The notes under the pieces are model-generated. The model did not search any database and was not told where the DNA came from. It was given only the letters and a program-made list of their open reading frames with translations. Position numbers and translations under genes: made by a program. Source: CAVRCA01 sp963719345 (GTDB taxonomy: Bacteria > Pseudomonadota > Alphaproteobacteria > Acetobacterales > Acetobacteraceae). From it: a stretch of 64,000 bases of DNA. Each line of letters opens with the position of its first letter. The stretch's first letter is position 1. The stretch spans positions 22,705-86,704 of the forward strand of contig CAVRCA010000012.1 in NCBI GenBank assembly GCA_963719345.1. The letters run 5' to 3'. Below are positions 47,916 to 57,378 of the stretch, in pieces.

Positions 47916-50758
47916 ATGAAGCTTTCAGGCCATACTTCAGGGGTGGAGTCTTCGGTCCCATCCCGGTTGGCCGTGCCCGATGCACCGGCACTCGTTGCGG
48001 GTCAGGGACGCGCCGCGATCCTCACAGGGGATGGCGAACTCATTGTGCTCCCGGTGGCCCAAGCCGCCGCTTGCTTGCGGGCCCTGGCACCGCCGCTGGT
48101 GGTGCATGCGCCGGCCACTTTGCGTCGGCTCGGGATGCGGGCGATCCCTACCCTGGACCTGCTCGAGCTGTTCGCATTCGCCCTGCCGGCCCGAACCGCG
48201 ATCCCGACGGTCTTGGGCCTCTGCCTCGCGCTCGACCTTGAACCGCCCACGGGAGGGTTGGAGGCGGAGGTCACTCTCCTCCCGCTGATCGCTGGTGTTC
48301 TGATGCACCGCCTCGCGGCGGGCGCTCACCTGCCGGGCAATCGCGACGCCGCCGTGATCTCTGCCTGGATGGGGCGTGCCGGCTGGGGCTGGGCACCTTC
48401 GGTGCAATCGGCACTTGGTACCGCCTCCGCCGGAACGCGCGGGACGCTCCAGGTATGGAAGAACCTGCCGGAATGGGAGGAGACCGCGCCGCCACCGTCG
48501 CCCTCCTCACACCCGGTGGGCGAAGGTGAAGCGCGGGCGAGACTGTCTCGCATCATTGGTCCCGGTGCCGAACAGCGGCCGGAGCAGGCCGATTACGCCG
48601 GCGCCGCGACGGCGGCCTTCGCCCCCCGCGAGCAACGGGGCGATCCGCACCTGCTCCTCGCCGAAGCCGGCACGGGCACCGGCAAGACCCTGGGCTACAT
48701 CGCACCCGCCACGCTTTGGGCTGAAAAGAACCGCGGCACGGTCTGGATCAGCACCTTTACCCGGCATTTGCAGCGGCAGATCGAGGCCGAGTTGAGCCGG
48801 GTTTTTCCTGTCTTGGAGGAACGCCGCCGTCGGGTCGTGCTGCGCAAGGGTCGCGAGAACTACCTGTGTCTGCTCAATCTTGAGGAAGCGGTCGCGGTCG
48901 CCCGGGGCGGCCTGTCGACCGGCTCCGCAATCCCGCTGGGACTCCTGCTCCGCTGGATAGGCGCAACCCGGGACGGCGACATTCAGGGCGGCGATCTGCC
49001 GGGCTGGTTCGCCGAGCTGTTCGGCGCTGCTTCCGTCCTGGCGGTGGCGGACCGCCGGGGCGAGTGCATCCACGCTGCCTGCCCCCATTGGCGCCGCTGT
49101 TTCGTCGAGCACACGATCCGACGTGCCAGGACGGCCGAGCTCGTGGTCGCGAACCACGCCCTGGTCATGGCCCAGGCGGTCTGGGGCGGCCTCGATGACG
49201 ACAACGTCCCGAGCCGCTATGTCTTTGACGAGGGGCATCACCTGTTCGACGCCGCGGACGGGGCGTTCGCGGTCGAGCTGTCGGGCGTGGAAACGGCCGA
49301 GCTGCGGCGATGGCTGCTCGGCGCCGAGGCCGGCCGTTCCCGTGCGCGCGGGCTGCGCCGCCGGGTGGACGACCTCATCGTCGACCGGCCGGAGCTGGCG
49401 GTCTCGCTGGATGCCGCGCTTCAAGCCGCTCGTGCGCTGCCCGCGCCGGGTTGGTCGTTGCGATTGGTGGAAGAGGTGCCGGAGCTTGGCGGCATCGATG
49501 CCGGTCGGTCAAATCCGACGGAGGAGTTTTTGCGGCTGGCGCGCCGGCAGATCGTAGCCCGGCTGCCGGGGGCGGATGAGCCGCCGCCTCGGGGGGTGCT
49601 CGAGAGCGATCTGTATCCGGTGGCGCGCGACCTCGCGCTAGCAGCCGAGAGGTTGGAACTCGCTCTCGCACGTATCGAGCAGCCACTCATGGCGTTTCGC
49701 AATCGCCTGTTGGCACGTCTTGGGGAAGTGGGTGAGAACGACGAGTCCGACGCGACCGAGCGCAACCGCATCGAGGCGATCGGCCGCTCGCTGGCGCGCC
49801 GGGCGATTGCCCCCGTGCAGGCGTGGCGGGCGATGCTGCGCGCGGTTGGCCAGCCACCACCCGAACCGGGCACCCGGCCGGAGTACGTTTTCTATCTGCG
49901 CCTCGATCGGCGCGAGGCCGGCGACCGCGACGTCGGATTGCACCGGCATTGGCTTGATCCGACAATCCCGTTCGCTGCCACCTTGGCGCAGCCCGCGCAG
50001 GGCGTGCTGGTGACCTCGGCCACCCTGCGCGACTCCGGGGATGCCGATCCCGAGACGTCTTGGCTCGTCGCCGAATCCCGGGTCGGCGCGCCGCATTTGC
50101 CCTCGCCGGCAATCCGCATCGCCGTAGCCAGCCCGTTCGATTACGCGGCACAAACCCGAACGATCATCGTAACCGACATCCCCGGGCGACGAACATCGCT
50201 GCACTCGCTGCCGCCTATCGAAGCCTGTTCGTCGCGGCTGGCGGCGGCGGCCTCGGCCTGTTCACCGCCATCCGCCGGCTGCAAGCCGTCCACGCCCGGA
50301 TCGCACCGGAACTGGAGGCGGCTGGCATCCCGCTGCTCGCCCAGCATGTCGATCCGATGGACAACGCCACGCTGGTGGACATCTTTCGCCTCGACGAGGC
50401 GAGTTGCCTGCTCGGCACCGATGCGATGCGGGACGGCGTGGACGTGCCCGGCCGTGCCCTTCGCCTCGTCGTCTTCGAGCGGGTGCCATGGCCGCGGCCG
50501 GATATCCTGCATCGCGAGCGGCGGGTGCATCTCTCGAGCGGCGACCCGAAAGGTTATGACGACCGTGTGGCCCGGCTGCGTCTCCGTCAAGCCTTCGGCC
50601 GCCTGATCCGGCGTGCCTCGGATCGCGGCGTGTTCGTCCTGCTCGACCGCCAGACACCGAGCCGGCTGCTCTCCGCTTTTCCCGCCGGGATCGCCGTGCA
50701 GCGGATGGGCCTCACCGCAGCCGTCGCCCTCACCCGCGACTTCCTCGCCAAACCGTGA
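47916..50758 (+). CDS. DinG/XPD-like ATP-dependent DNA helicase (one frameshift)
   Basis: A superfamily 2 iron-sulfur helicase of about 947 residues. The Walker A loop is AEAGTGTGKTLGYIAPA, and the DEAH-type box reads VFDEGHHLFDA. Between them are cysteines suited to a 4Fe-4S cluster (NYLCLLNLEE and CIHAACPHWRRC). The helicase C-terminal domain follows a frame shift near 50180-50190 and includes GTDAMRDGVDVPGRALRLVV and LRQAFGRLIRR. The first 230 residues before Walker A are poorly conserved. Family members unwind damaged or RNA-containing DNA; the specific role is not known. Confidence 0.87.
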
Positions 50759-50825
50759 GGGCCCGGGTTGCTTGCTCAAGGAGCCCGCCGTCCACATTCT
50801 CGACCGAAGCAACGGAGAGGATTAC

Positions 50826-51245
50826 ATGCTGGCTCGCACCGGTCTCGATGCGCAGGAAGCCTTGGTGTGTACGATGGTCCTCGTTGCCGCAGCCGATGGC
50901 GGCATGACCGACCGCGAGATCGGGGTGATGGCCGGCGAGGTCCAGACTTTGCCCGTCTTCTACGATTTCTCCTCGCATCGCCTGGAGGCGGCGACCGATA
51001 CGGCGGTGGCCCTGCTGGGCGAGGAGGACGGCCTGAGCCATGCGGCCCGACTGATCCGCGAGGCGCTGGAGCCGCGGCTGCGCGAGACAGCCTACGCCCT
51101 GGCCTGCGACGTGGTGGCAGCCGACGACGACGCCGGGCAGGAAACGCTGGAGATGCTCGAGTTCGTCATGAACGAGTTGCAGATAGATCCGCTGGTTGCC
51201 GCGGCGATCGAACGCGGCGCTCGCGCCCGTCGTCAGCGGGGGTGA
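50826..51245 (+). CDS. TerB-family tellurite resistance-like protein
   Basis: A 139-residue all-helical TerB-like protein, soluble and without a signal peptide. The pattern MVLVAAADGGMTDREIGVM, followed by a second half with CDVVAADDDAGQETLEML, gives the two acidic metal-binding repeats (D-G-x-x-x-x-E type) of TerB domains. The ribosome binding site GGAGAGG precedes ATG 50826. The stop overlaps the hydrolase start. There is no ter gene cluster around it, so a role in tellurite resistance should not be assumed. Confidence 0.85.
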   Translation: MLARTGLDAQEALVCTMVLVAAADGGMTDREIGVMAGEVQTLPVFYDFSSHRLEAATDTAVALLGEEDGLSHAARLIREALEPRLRETAYALACDVVAADDDAGQETLEMLEFVMNELQIDPLVAAAIERGARARRQRG

Positions 51246-52126
51246 CCCCCATCGACCACAGTCGGGTGCGGGCGAACGGCATCGAGTTCCATGTCGCCAG
51301 CGCCGGCGTGGGTCGGCCGCTCCTGCTGCTACATGGCTGGCCGGAGTTCTGGCTGACCTGGGAGCCGGTCATGCAGCACCTGGCGGGGCAGTTTACCCTG
51401 ATCGCGCCGGATCTGCGCGGCTTCGGTGCGAGCGACAAGCCGGACCTAGGGCCGTCCGACCGCGCCGGGCCGGACGTTCACGCAGCTGACATGATTGCGC
51501 TGATCGAGGCGCTCGGGTTCGGCAAAGTCGGTGTGGTAACGCACGATGTCGGCGCCAGCTTCGTCCAGCCGCTGGCTCGCATGCGGCCGGACCTGCTCGC
51601 CGGGCTATTTCTGTTCGACGTGCCGTATCCCGGGATCGGCGGGCGCTGGGCCGGTCCCGACCAGCTGAAGGAAATCTGGTATCAGTCGTTCCATCAACTG
51701 CCGTGGGCGGCGGCCATGGTCGGCGCTTCGCGGGAGACCTGCCGCACTTACTTCGGGCATTTCCTTCGACGCTGGAGCGCTCGCCCGGACGCCTTCGACA
51801 ACGTGCTCGAAGCCTGGGTGGATAACTTCATGCAGCCCGGCAACCTTCAGGGTGGCTTCAACTGGTACATCAGCGCCAACGCGGACCGCCTCGCCGTCAT
51901 GCGCGGCGAGAGCCCGGCACTGCCGCCGATCCCCGTGCCGACCTGCGTGCGCTGGGGCAGCGCCGATCCGGTGCTGCGGGTCGACTGGGCGGATCGGCTG
52001 GGAGAGACGTTTGCCGACCTTGATTTCGCCCCGTTCGAGGGCGTCGGCCACTTTCCGCATCGGGAGGCACCGGACCAGGCGGCATTGATGATTGCCGCGT
52101 TCTTCGACCGCATCTGGCCCCAATAA
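51242..52126 (+). CDS. Alpha/beta hydrolase, epoxide hydrolase / haloalkane dehalogenase-like
   Basis: A 294-residue alpha/beta-hydrolase. LLLLHGWPEFWLTW carries the HGxP oxyanion motif of epoxide hydrolases, and LIAPDLRGFGASDKPD follows. The nucleophile elbow VVTHDVGASFV has an aspartate in place of serine, which marks the epoxide hydrolase and haloacid/haloalkane dehalogenase branch. The C-terminal acid region is WGSADPVLRVD and the catalytic histidine lies in GVGHFPHREAPD. The cap domain is aromatic-rich. The exact substrate cannot be inferred. GTG 51242 overlaps the TerB stop. Confidence 0.9.
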   Translation: MTPIDHSRVRANGIEFHVASAGVGRPLLLLHGWPEFWLTWEPVMQHLAGQFTLIAPDLRGFGASDKPDLGPSDRAGPDVHAADMIALIEALGFGKVGVVTHDVGASFVQPLARMRPDLLAGLFLFDVPYPGIGGRWAGPDQLKEIWYQSFHQLPWAAAMVGASRETCRTYFGHFLRRWSARPDAFDNVLEAWVDNFMQPGNLQGGFNWYISANADRLAVMRGESPALPPIPVPTCVRWGSADPVLRVDWADRLGETFADLDFAPFEGVGHFPHREAPDQAALMIAAFFDRIWPQ

Positions 52127-52231
52127 GTCCAGGGCAGGCATAACTTCTTTCCGCGAATAGACCCTTCGGATCAGTTGCTGCTCGCATTCCGCGAGGCACC
52201 CTGCTTATGGACATCGGGCGGGGGATACACG

Positions 52232-52255
52232 CACGCTGCCACGCTGCCACGCTCT
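52232..52255 (+). repeat. Three 8-bp tandem units upstream of the response regulator
   Basis: Two perfect copies of CACGCTGC and a third degenerate copy (CACGCTCT) lie in the 194-base leader between the hydrolase and the response regulator. A further CACGCTGC occurs at about 52267. The leader holds no gene. The repeats might be a binding array or simple slippage; nothing else supports either reading. Confidence 0.35.
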
Positions 52256-52320
52256 ACGCTCCCGCGCCACGCTGCGGCGACGCAGGGGACGCAGTTCTGG
52301 CCCGATTAGGTTGCGAGGCG

Positions 52321-53049
52321 ATGTCTGACCAGCCGTTTGAGACATCTCTCCTGATCGCGCTTGTGCAAGGGATGAGCCGTCGCGGGGAGGCTGACGTGCC
52401 CGCCGTCATGCGGCGCGCGGGCCTACAAACCTCCGAAGAGGTGACGCGCAACGCCCTGAACGCTCTGCTCGCTGCCGATTGCTTGACGAACCCTGTGGCG
52501 CTTTCCGACGGCGGCCTTCTCGTGACTCTGACGCCTACGGGGCTCGCCCGCTCGCGAGACGTGCTGCGCGAGAATGTTGTAAAAATTCGACCCGAAACCG
52601 AGCCACGGCGGCCACGCCCTCCTGCCGCTGCAGGCGTCCTGGCTGGGCTTCGCGTGCTGGTGGTGGAGGACGTGGCGGCCCTGGCCTGGAACGTGGCCGA
52701 TATTTTGGCCGAGGCCGGCGCCTCTGTCGTCGGACCGGTCCCCAGCGTGAAACAGGCACTGAGCCGGCTGGCCCGGGAAACGGTGGACTTGGCGCTTCTG
52801 GACTTCAATCTGCGGGGGAGCCCCTCGGACCCGGTAGCCGACCGGCTGGTCGAACTCGGGGTGGGATTCGTGTTCCTGACGGGCTACGGCGTAGATGGTA
52901 TAGAAGGGCGGCACGCCGCTCGGCCAACACTAGGCAAGCCGGTGCAAGCCGAAATGCTCATCCGTGAGCTCGCCGCCCTTGCTGCCAAGAGTGGCCGTCG
53001 TCGCAGCTCTAAAACCGTTCCTGATCCGGGGTGCGCCGATGCGTCATGA
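52321..53049 (+). CDS. Response regulator with C-terminal receiver domain
   Basis: A 242-residue protein. The last 120 residues are a CheY-like receiver: LRVLVVEDVAALAWNVADIL (acidic pocket), LALLDFNLRG (phospho-accepting Asp), FVFLTGYGVDG (Thr) and LGKPVQ (Lys). The first 110 residues are helical with a strand pair near LSDGGLLVTLTPTGLARSRD, resembling a winged helix, although I cannot name the family. A receiver at the C-terminus is the PhyR arrangement, but no sigma-like domain is seen here. The HWE histidine kinase 12 bases downstream is the obvious partner. Confidence 0.85.
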   Translation: MSDQPFETSLLIALVQGMSRRGEADVPAVMRRAGLQTSEEVTRNALNALLAADCLTNPVALSDGGLLVTLTPTGLARSRDVLRENVVKIRPETEPRRPRPPAAAGVLAGLRVLVVEDVAALAWNVADILAEAGASVVGPVPSVKQALSRLARETVDLALLDFNLRGSPSDPVADRLVELGVGFVFLTGYGVDGIEGRHAARPTLGKPVQAEMLIRELAALAAKSGRRRSSKTVPDPGCADAS

Positions 53050-53061
53050 GTTCCTGGCGAG

Positions 53062-55027
53062 GTGAGTGACTCTGCACACGGCTCGGAAATTGACCGGCTG
53101 TTTCGCGAGAACGAGGAACTGAGGGCAGAGCTGGCCCGCCTGCGGCGGCCTTCGGGCGGCGGCTCGCAATTCGGGGCTTCGGCTTCGGAGGATCTCGGCC
53201 CGAAATTGGCCCGGGCCAACTCAGGGATGGATAGTGGGCCAGCAGAACAACGGTACACTGAGGCGCAGATCCGGCTCATGCTGGCGAGCGCGGCCGACTA
53301 CGCCATCATAACCACCGACGCGCAAGGCCGTGTTACCAGCTGGAACACCGGCGCATGCAAAGTGCTGGGCTGGAGCGAGGCCGAGGTGCTGGGCCGTGAC
53401 GTCCACCTAATCTGGCCCGCCGAGGCGAACCTGGCCAATACGTCGGCGCAGGAAATGCGCCTCGCCGTGCAGGTGGGCAGCGCCAGCGACGACCGCTGGC
53501 ACATGCGCAAGGGTGGCGGTCGCTTCTGGGCATCCGGCGAGTTGCTGCCCATGCGGGCCGAGGGCGGGGAGGTGGTGGGCTTCCTCAAAATTCTCAGTGA
53601 TCGTACCCAGCAACGTCTGGCCGAGGACGCGCTCCGCGAGAGCGAGGAGCGCTTCCGCCACATTGTCGAGGGCGCGAACGACTACGCCATCTTCACGATG
53701 GACCTCCATGGTCAGATCGTCAGTTGGAACAGCGGCGCACGGCGCATTCTGGGGTATGACGATGCCGAGATCGTCGACCGCAGCACCCGGCTGCTTTTTA
53801 CCTCCGAAGACTGCCTAAGATTGGAGCCGGAGTTGGAGATGCGGGATGCACTCGCGCGCGGACAGATTGATGGCGAGCGCTGGATGCGGCGCAAGGACGG
53901 CAGCTGTTTTTGGGCGTCACAGACCATGTCTGTGTTGCTGGACAACGCCGGCGCTGCCCGCGGCTATCTCAAGATCCTGCGCGATCGCACCGAGGCGCGT
54001 CTCGCTCACGAGGCCCTCCGGGAAAGCGAGCAACGCCTCGCGCTGGCTCAGGAAGCAGCTGGCATCGGCAGTTGGGACTTGAACCTCGCCACCGGGGAAG
54101 GAACGCTGCACGGCGCAGACCTTCCTCTTATGGGGCGTCCCCTCGCCCAGTGAGGACGGCGGCCAGTCCACAATGCAAAGAGGACTCGACAGAATCCATT
54201 CGGAGGACCGGGAGAGGGTCACCGGCGAGATCGGGTCGGCGATCGGCAATCACCTGCCTTTCCGCACGGAGTTTCGCGCGCTGCATCCGAACGGTGCGGT
54301 ACGCTGGCTGGCCGGGATGGGGCGTGTGATAGCCGGGGGTGAGAAGGGCTGCGTTATTGGCGTCAACATGGACGTTACGGAGCAGAAAAGGGCCGAGCGC
54401 CGGCAGCAGGTGCTCATCTCCGAGTTGCAGCACCGCACCCGAAACCTGCTGGCCGTCGTCGGCCAGATATCGGAGCAGACCGCGAATTGTGAGCAGTCGC
54501 TGCAGGAGTTCGTCAGCCGGCTCAAACTCCGGCTGGCCGCGCTATCGCGCGTGCAGGATGTGCTCGCGCGCAGTGGTAATGCTGCCACTTTGTCCGACCT
54601 CATTCATGGAGAGCTGACCGCGCACGGGGCGGAGGTGGACGGCGAGAGAATTATCGTGCGAGGCCCGCCCATCGCGCTGCGACCAGAAACCGCTCAGACC
54701 CTGGCGCTCGCCGTCCACGAGTTGGCCACCAACGCGGTAAAATACGGCGCCTTGAGCCGCGCGAAGGGGAGGCTCGCCACGACCTGGGACGTGATCGGCG
54801 AGCACACTGAACGATGGCTGTCGTTCGAGTGGCGGGAGAACGGCCTTTCGGTGCCGGCCGGGAGCGAGATGCCGCGACGCGGCTACGGTCGCCAGCTGAT
54901 CGAGGACGATCTGCCCTATGAGCTGGACGCGCAGACCTCGCTCGAGATCGGGCCAGACGGCGTGCGCTGCACCGTCCTCATGCCGCTCACGGGCGAGAGC
55001 GCCGACAGCGCCAAGCCGTCCACCTAA
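53062..55027 (+). CDS. Multi-PAS HWE-family sensor histidine kinase (one frameshift)
   Basis: About 655 residues from GTG 53062. It has a short coiled coil (LFRENEELRAELARLRR), PAS 1 (ADYAIITTDAQGRVTSWNTG), PAS 2 (NDYAIFTMDLHGQIVSWNSG) and PAS 3 starting GIGSWDLNLATGEGTL. The frame shifts near 54100-54125 and resumes in the same PAS domain as LLWGVPSPSEDGG. The kinase part has the H-box ELQHRTRNLLAVV (His near residue 456), the N-box HELATNAVKYGALS and a W-x-E in FEWRENG, which define the HWE family. No membrane helix is visible, so it is cytoplasmic. It is paired with the upstream response regulator. Confidence 0.88.
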
Positions 55028-55794
55028 CCCCCGGCCGAACGAGCCGCCTTCACGGCTTGTTCAAGCTCCGGCAGTTCCACCGCCCCGGGGATCAGCGCAT
55101 TGCCGATAACCAGCGCCGGCGTCCCCTGGATGCCCAACGTTTGCGCCAGCCGAAGATTGGCGTCAATGCGGCGCTGGATCGCGGGGTCGTTCATGTCCTG
55201 GTCGAGCCGGGCCGCGTCGATGCCGAGGTGCCTCGCAGCGTTCAAGATTCCGTCCTTCGTCTGATCGGCTCCCGACCGCATCAGCGCGCTTCGCAGTCGA
55301 TCGTAGGCGCCGGGAACCTGATCGGCCTGTCGTTGCGAGGCGAGCAGCGCCTTGGAGCCGATCACGCTGGCCGGGCCGAGCACGGGCAGGTCCTTATAGA
55401 CCACCCGCACACCGTGATCTTGCGTCAGCAGCGACGCCATTACCGGATCCAGGCGACGGCAGTACGGACAGCGGGTGTCGAAGAATTCGACCACCGTCAC
55501 GTCGCCATTAAGGTTGCCGGCAACCGGATCGGCGGGATCGGCGACGAGCGCCTGATGCGATGCTTCCAGCGCCGCGCGCGTCGCAACCGCTTGGTGGGCT
55601 CCTTCCTCGGCCTGCAGGGCGGTAACCGCATCGCGCAGGATTGAGGGGTCCTGCCTTAGCGCGTCGCGCACAATGTGGACGATCTCGTCGCGCTGGGCGG
55701 GGGTAAACTCGGCAGCATTTGCGGGCGGCAGTCCCGCGGCGGAGATGAGCAGCACGGGGAGGAGCAGCAAGCGGAAGAGGCGGGGAGTGCGCAC
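55024..55794 (-). CDS. DsbA-family thiol oxidoreductase, periplasmic
   Basis: A 256-residue secreted thioredoxin-fold protein. The signal peptide is FRLLLLPVLLISAAGLPPANA. An N-terminal helical extension (REIVHIVRDALRQDPSIL-type, DsbD/ScsC-like) precedes the thioredoxin domain. The redox motif CPYC is at residues 109-112 in FFDTRCPYCRRLDP, and the cis-proline loop is GIQGTPALVIGN. The layout matches Com1/BdbD-like periplasmic disulfide proteins that oxidise or isomerise substrates. The start is GTG 55794. The C-terminus overlaps the convergent kinase end by four bases. Confidence 0.92.
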   Translation of the reverse strand: MRTPRLFRLLLLPVLLISAAGLPPANAAEFTPAQRDEIVHIVRDALRQDPSILRDAVTALQAEEGAHQAVATRAALEASHQALVADPADPVAGNLNGDVTVVEFFDTRCPYCRRLDPVMASLLTQDHGVRVVYKDLPVLGPASVIGSKALLASQRQADQVPGAYDRLRSALMRSGADQTKDGILNAARHLGIDAARLDQDMNDPAIQRRIDANLRLAQTLGIQGTPALVIGNALIPGAVELPELEQAVKAARSAGG

Positions 55795-55941
55795 CGAGCG
55801 GCCCTCTGGTTGCGGTGACGGGTGGGGGCCGACGGTTGCCGCCCCTGGTGAACCCGGTTATGGCACGGTTCTCGGCAAATGTTATGCGGACCGGAGCCGG
55901 CGTGCCGGGAGATCGGCCGCGGTCACGAAGGGTGGGCGTCA

Positions 55942-57378
55942 GTGCGGACGAGCGTGTTTCGATGGCGTTGCTGCATGGTGCTTGCTTCTACCCTCATCGT
56001 TGGTGGCTGTTCGACTATCTCGTCGGTCGGCAACAGCCTGTTCGGGAGCGGTCCCTCCGAGGGGAATCCCGGGCATGTCACGGGCTTTCTGGGCGGCGTA
56101 GTCGCTGACGAGCCACGTGCCGCCGTCGTAGCCCGGGAAGTTCTGTCAGCCGGCGGGACCGCGGCGGATGCGGCCGTGGCCCTCGGTTTCGCGCTCTCAG
56201 TGACCTTGCCGTCGCGGGCCGGATTGGGCGGCGGTGGAGGATGCTTGGCCTTTAGCCCGGGGCGCAGTTCCGTAAACCACGGCAAGCCCGAGGCCATCCT
56301 GTTCGTTCCCCCGGCTTCCGGCCGCAACGGACCGGCGGCCGACCGTCCTGGCGCCGTGCCGATGATGGCGCGCGGATTGTTCGCCCTGCACGCGCGCTAC
56401 GGCAGGCGTCCGTTCGAGAGCCTGCTGGTCACGGCCGAGCAGATGGCGCGCTTCGGTGTTCCGGCGTCGCGGGCGTTCGTACGCGATCTTGCCTTGGTCT
56501 CAGGACCGCTCTTCGCTGACCCGGCCGCTCGCGCCGTCTTCTCGCACGACGGGTCACCGCTTGCCGAGGGCGACAAGATGGTGCAGCCCGATCTCGGCAG
56601 CACACTGGCCCAGCTCCGCGTGGCCGGAGTGGGCGACCTTTACCAGGGCGCGCTGGCACACCGGCTGGCCGAGGCGGCGCCGGCGGCGGGGGCGGCCATC
56701 TCTATTGATGACCTGCGCACCGCGCTGCCGAGCACGGAGCCGCCGATCTCCGTCCGGTACCGGCGTGACACCCTGGCCTTTCTGCCTCCTCCGACGGATG
56801 GCGGCGTCGCGGCGGCGGCCGCCTTCAAGGTGCTGCAGGACGACCCTTCGGCGCTGGACCGCGCCGGCGCCCGCGCCGTCGCAGTTGCGGCTCGCTGGCG
56901 CGCCGCGGGCGGCGACCCGGCGGCCTTGCTCAACGCCGACCTGCCGGCCGCCAGCCTGCCGCAGCTGCCGGCTTCCACGACGTTTCTGACGTTGGATCGG
57001 GAGGGCAATGCCGTCGTTTGTGCCGTCACCATGAACAACCTGTTCGGCACCGGGCGGATCGTGCCCGGCACCGGCATGCTGCTTGCCGCCTCGCCCGTCG
57101 CGCTGTCGCCCCCCCTGCTCGCCGCGGCAGTCGCCTGGAACGAACCGCTGCACGCATTCCGCGCAGCCGTCGGAGGTTCCGGGCAAGAGGCGGCGCCGCT
57201 CGCGGCCGCCCTCGCCATGCTCAATACGCTGCGCACGGGCCAGCCGCTCCCGGCCCCGGTGCCGGATCCGGGCCGGGCCAACGTGATCGCCTGCAGCCGC
57301 TACTTGCCGGATGCGGAAGGCTCGTGCGGCTGGGCTACCGACCCGCGCGGCTCCGGCCTCGCGATCGGCAGCAACTGA
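55942..57378 (+). CDS. Gamma-glutamyltransferase-like lipoprotein
   Basis: About 478 residues with an N-terminal lipobox (MVLASTLIVGGCSTI), then the Ntn-hydrolase fold of gamma-glutamyltransferases. The large-subunit part has AREVLSAGGTAADAAVALGF and SRAGLGGGGGCLAF. The autocleavage and nucleophile threonine lies in ASTTFLTLDREGNAV, followed by NNLFGTGRIVPGTGMLLA. It is shorter than typical GGT (about 580 residues). The usual TTH after the cleavage site reads TTF. GTG 55942 is chosen to give a lipoprotein signal of normal length. Its stop overlaps the aminotransferase start. Probably periplasmic, in glutathione or peptide turnover. Confidence 0.85.
   Translation: MRTSVFRWRCCMVLASTLIVGGCSTISSVGNSLFGSGPSEGNPGHVTGFLGGVVADEPRAAVVAREVLSAGGTAADAAVALGFALSVTLPSRAGLGGGGGCLAFSPGRSSVNHGKPEAILFVPPASGRNGPAADRPGAVPMMARGLFALHARYGRRPFESLLVTAEQMARFGVPASRAFVRDLALVSGPLFADPAARAVFSHDGSPLAEGDKMVQPDLGSTLAQLRVAGVGDLYQGALAHRLAEAAPAAGAAISIDDLRTALPSTEPPISVRYRRDTLAFLPPPTDGGVAAAAAFKVLQDDPSALDRAGARAVAVAARWRAAGGDPAALLNADLPAASLPQLPASTTFLTLDREGNAVVCAVTMNNLFGTGRIVPGTGMLLAASPVALSPPLLAAAVAWNEPLHAFRAAVGGSGQEAAPLAAALAMLNTLRTGQPLPAPVPDPGRANVIACSRYLPDAEGSCGWATDPRGSGLAIGSN

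Noticed and set aside
50826..51245. Tellurite resistance function for the TerB-like gene
   Set aside because: No terA, terC, terD or terZ genes are nearby. TerB domains occur widely without this role.
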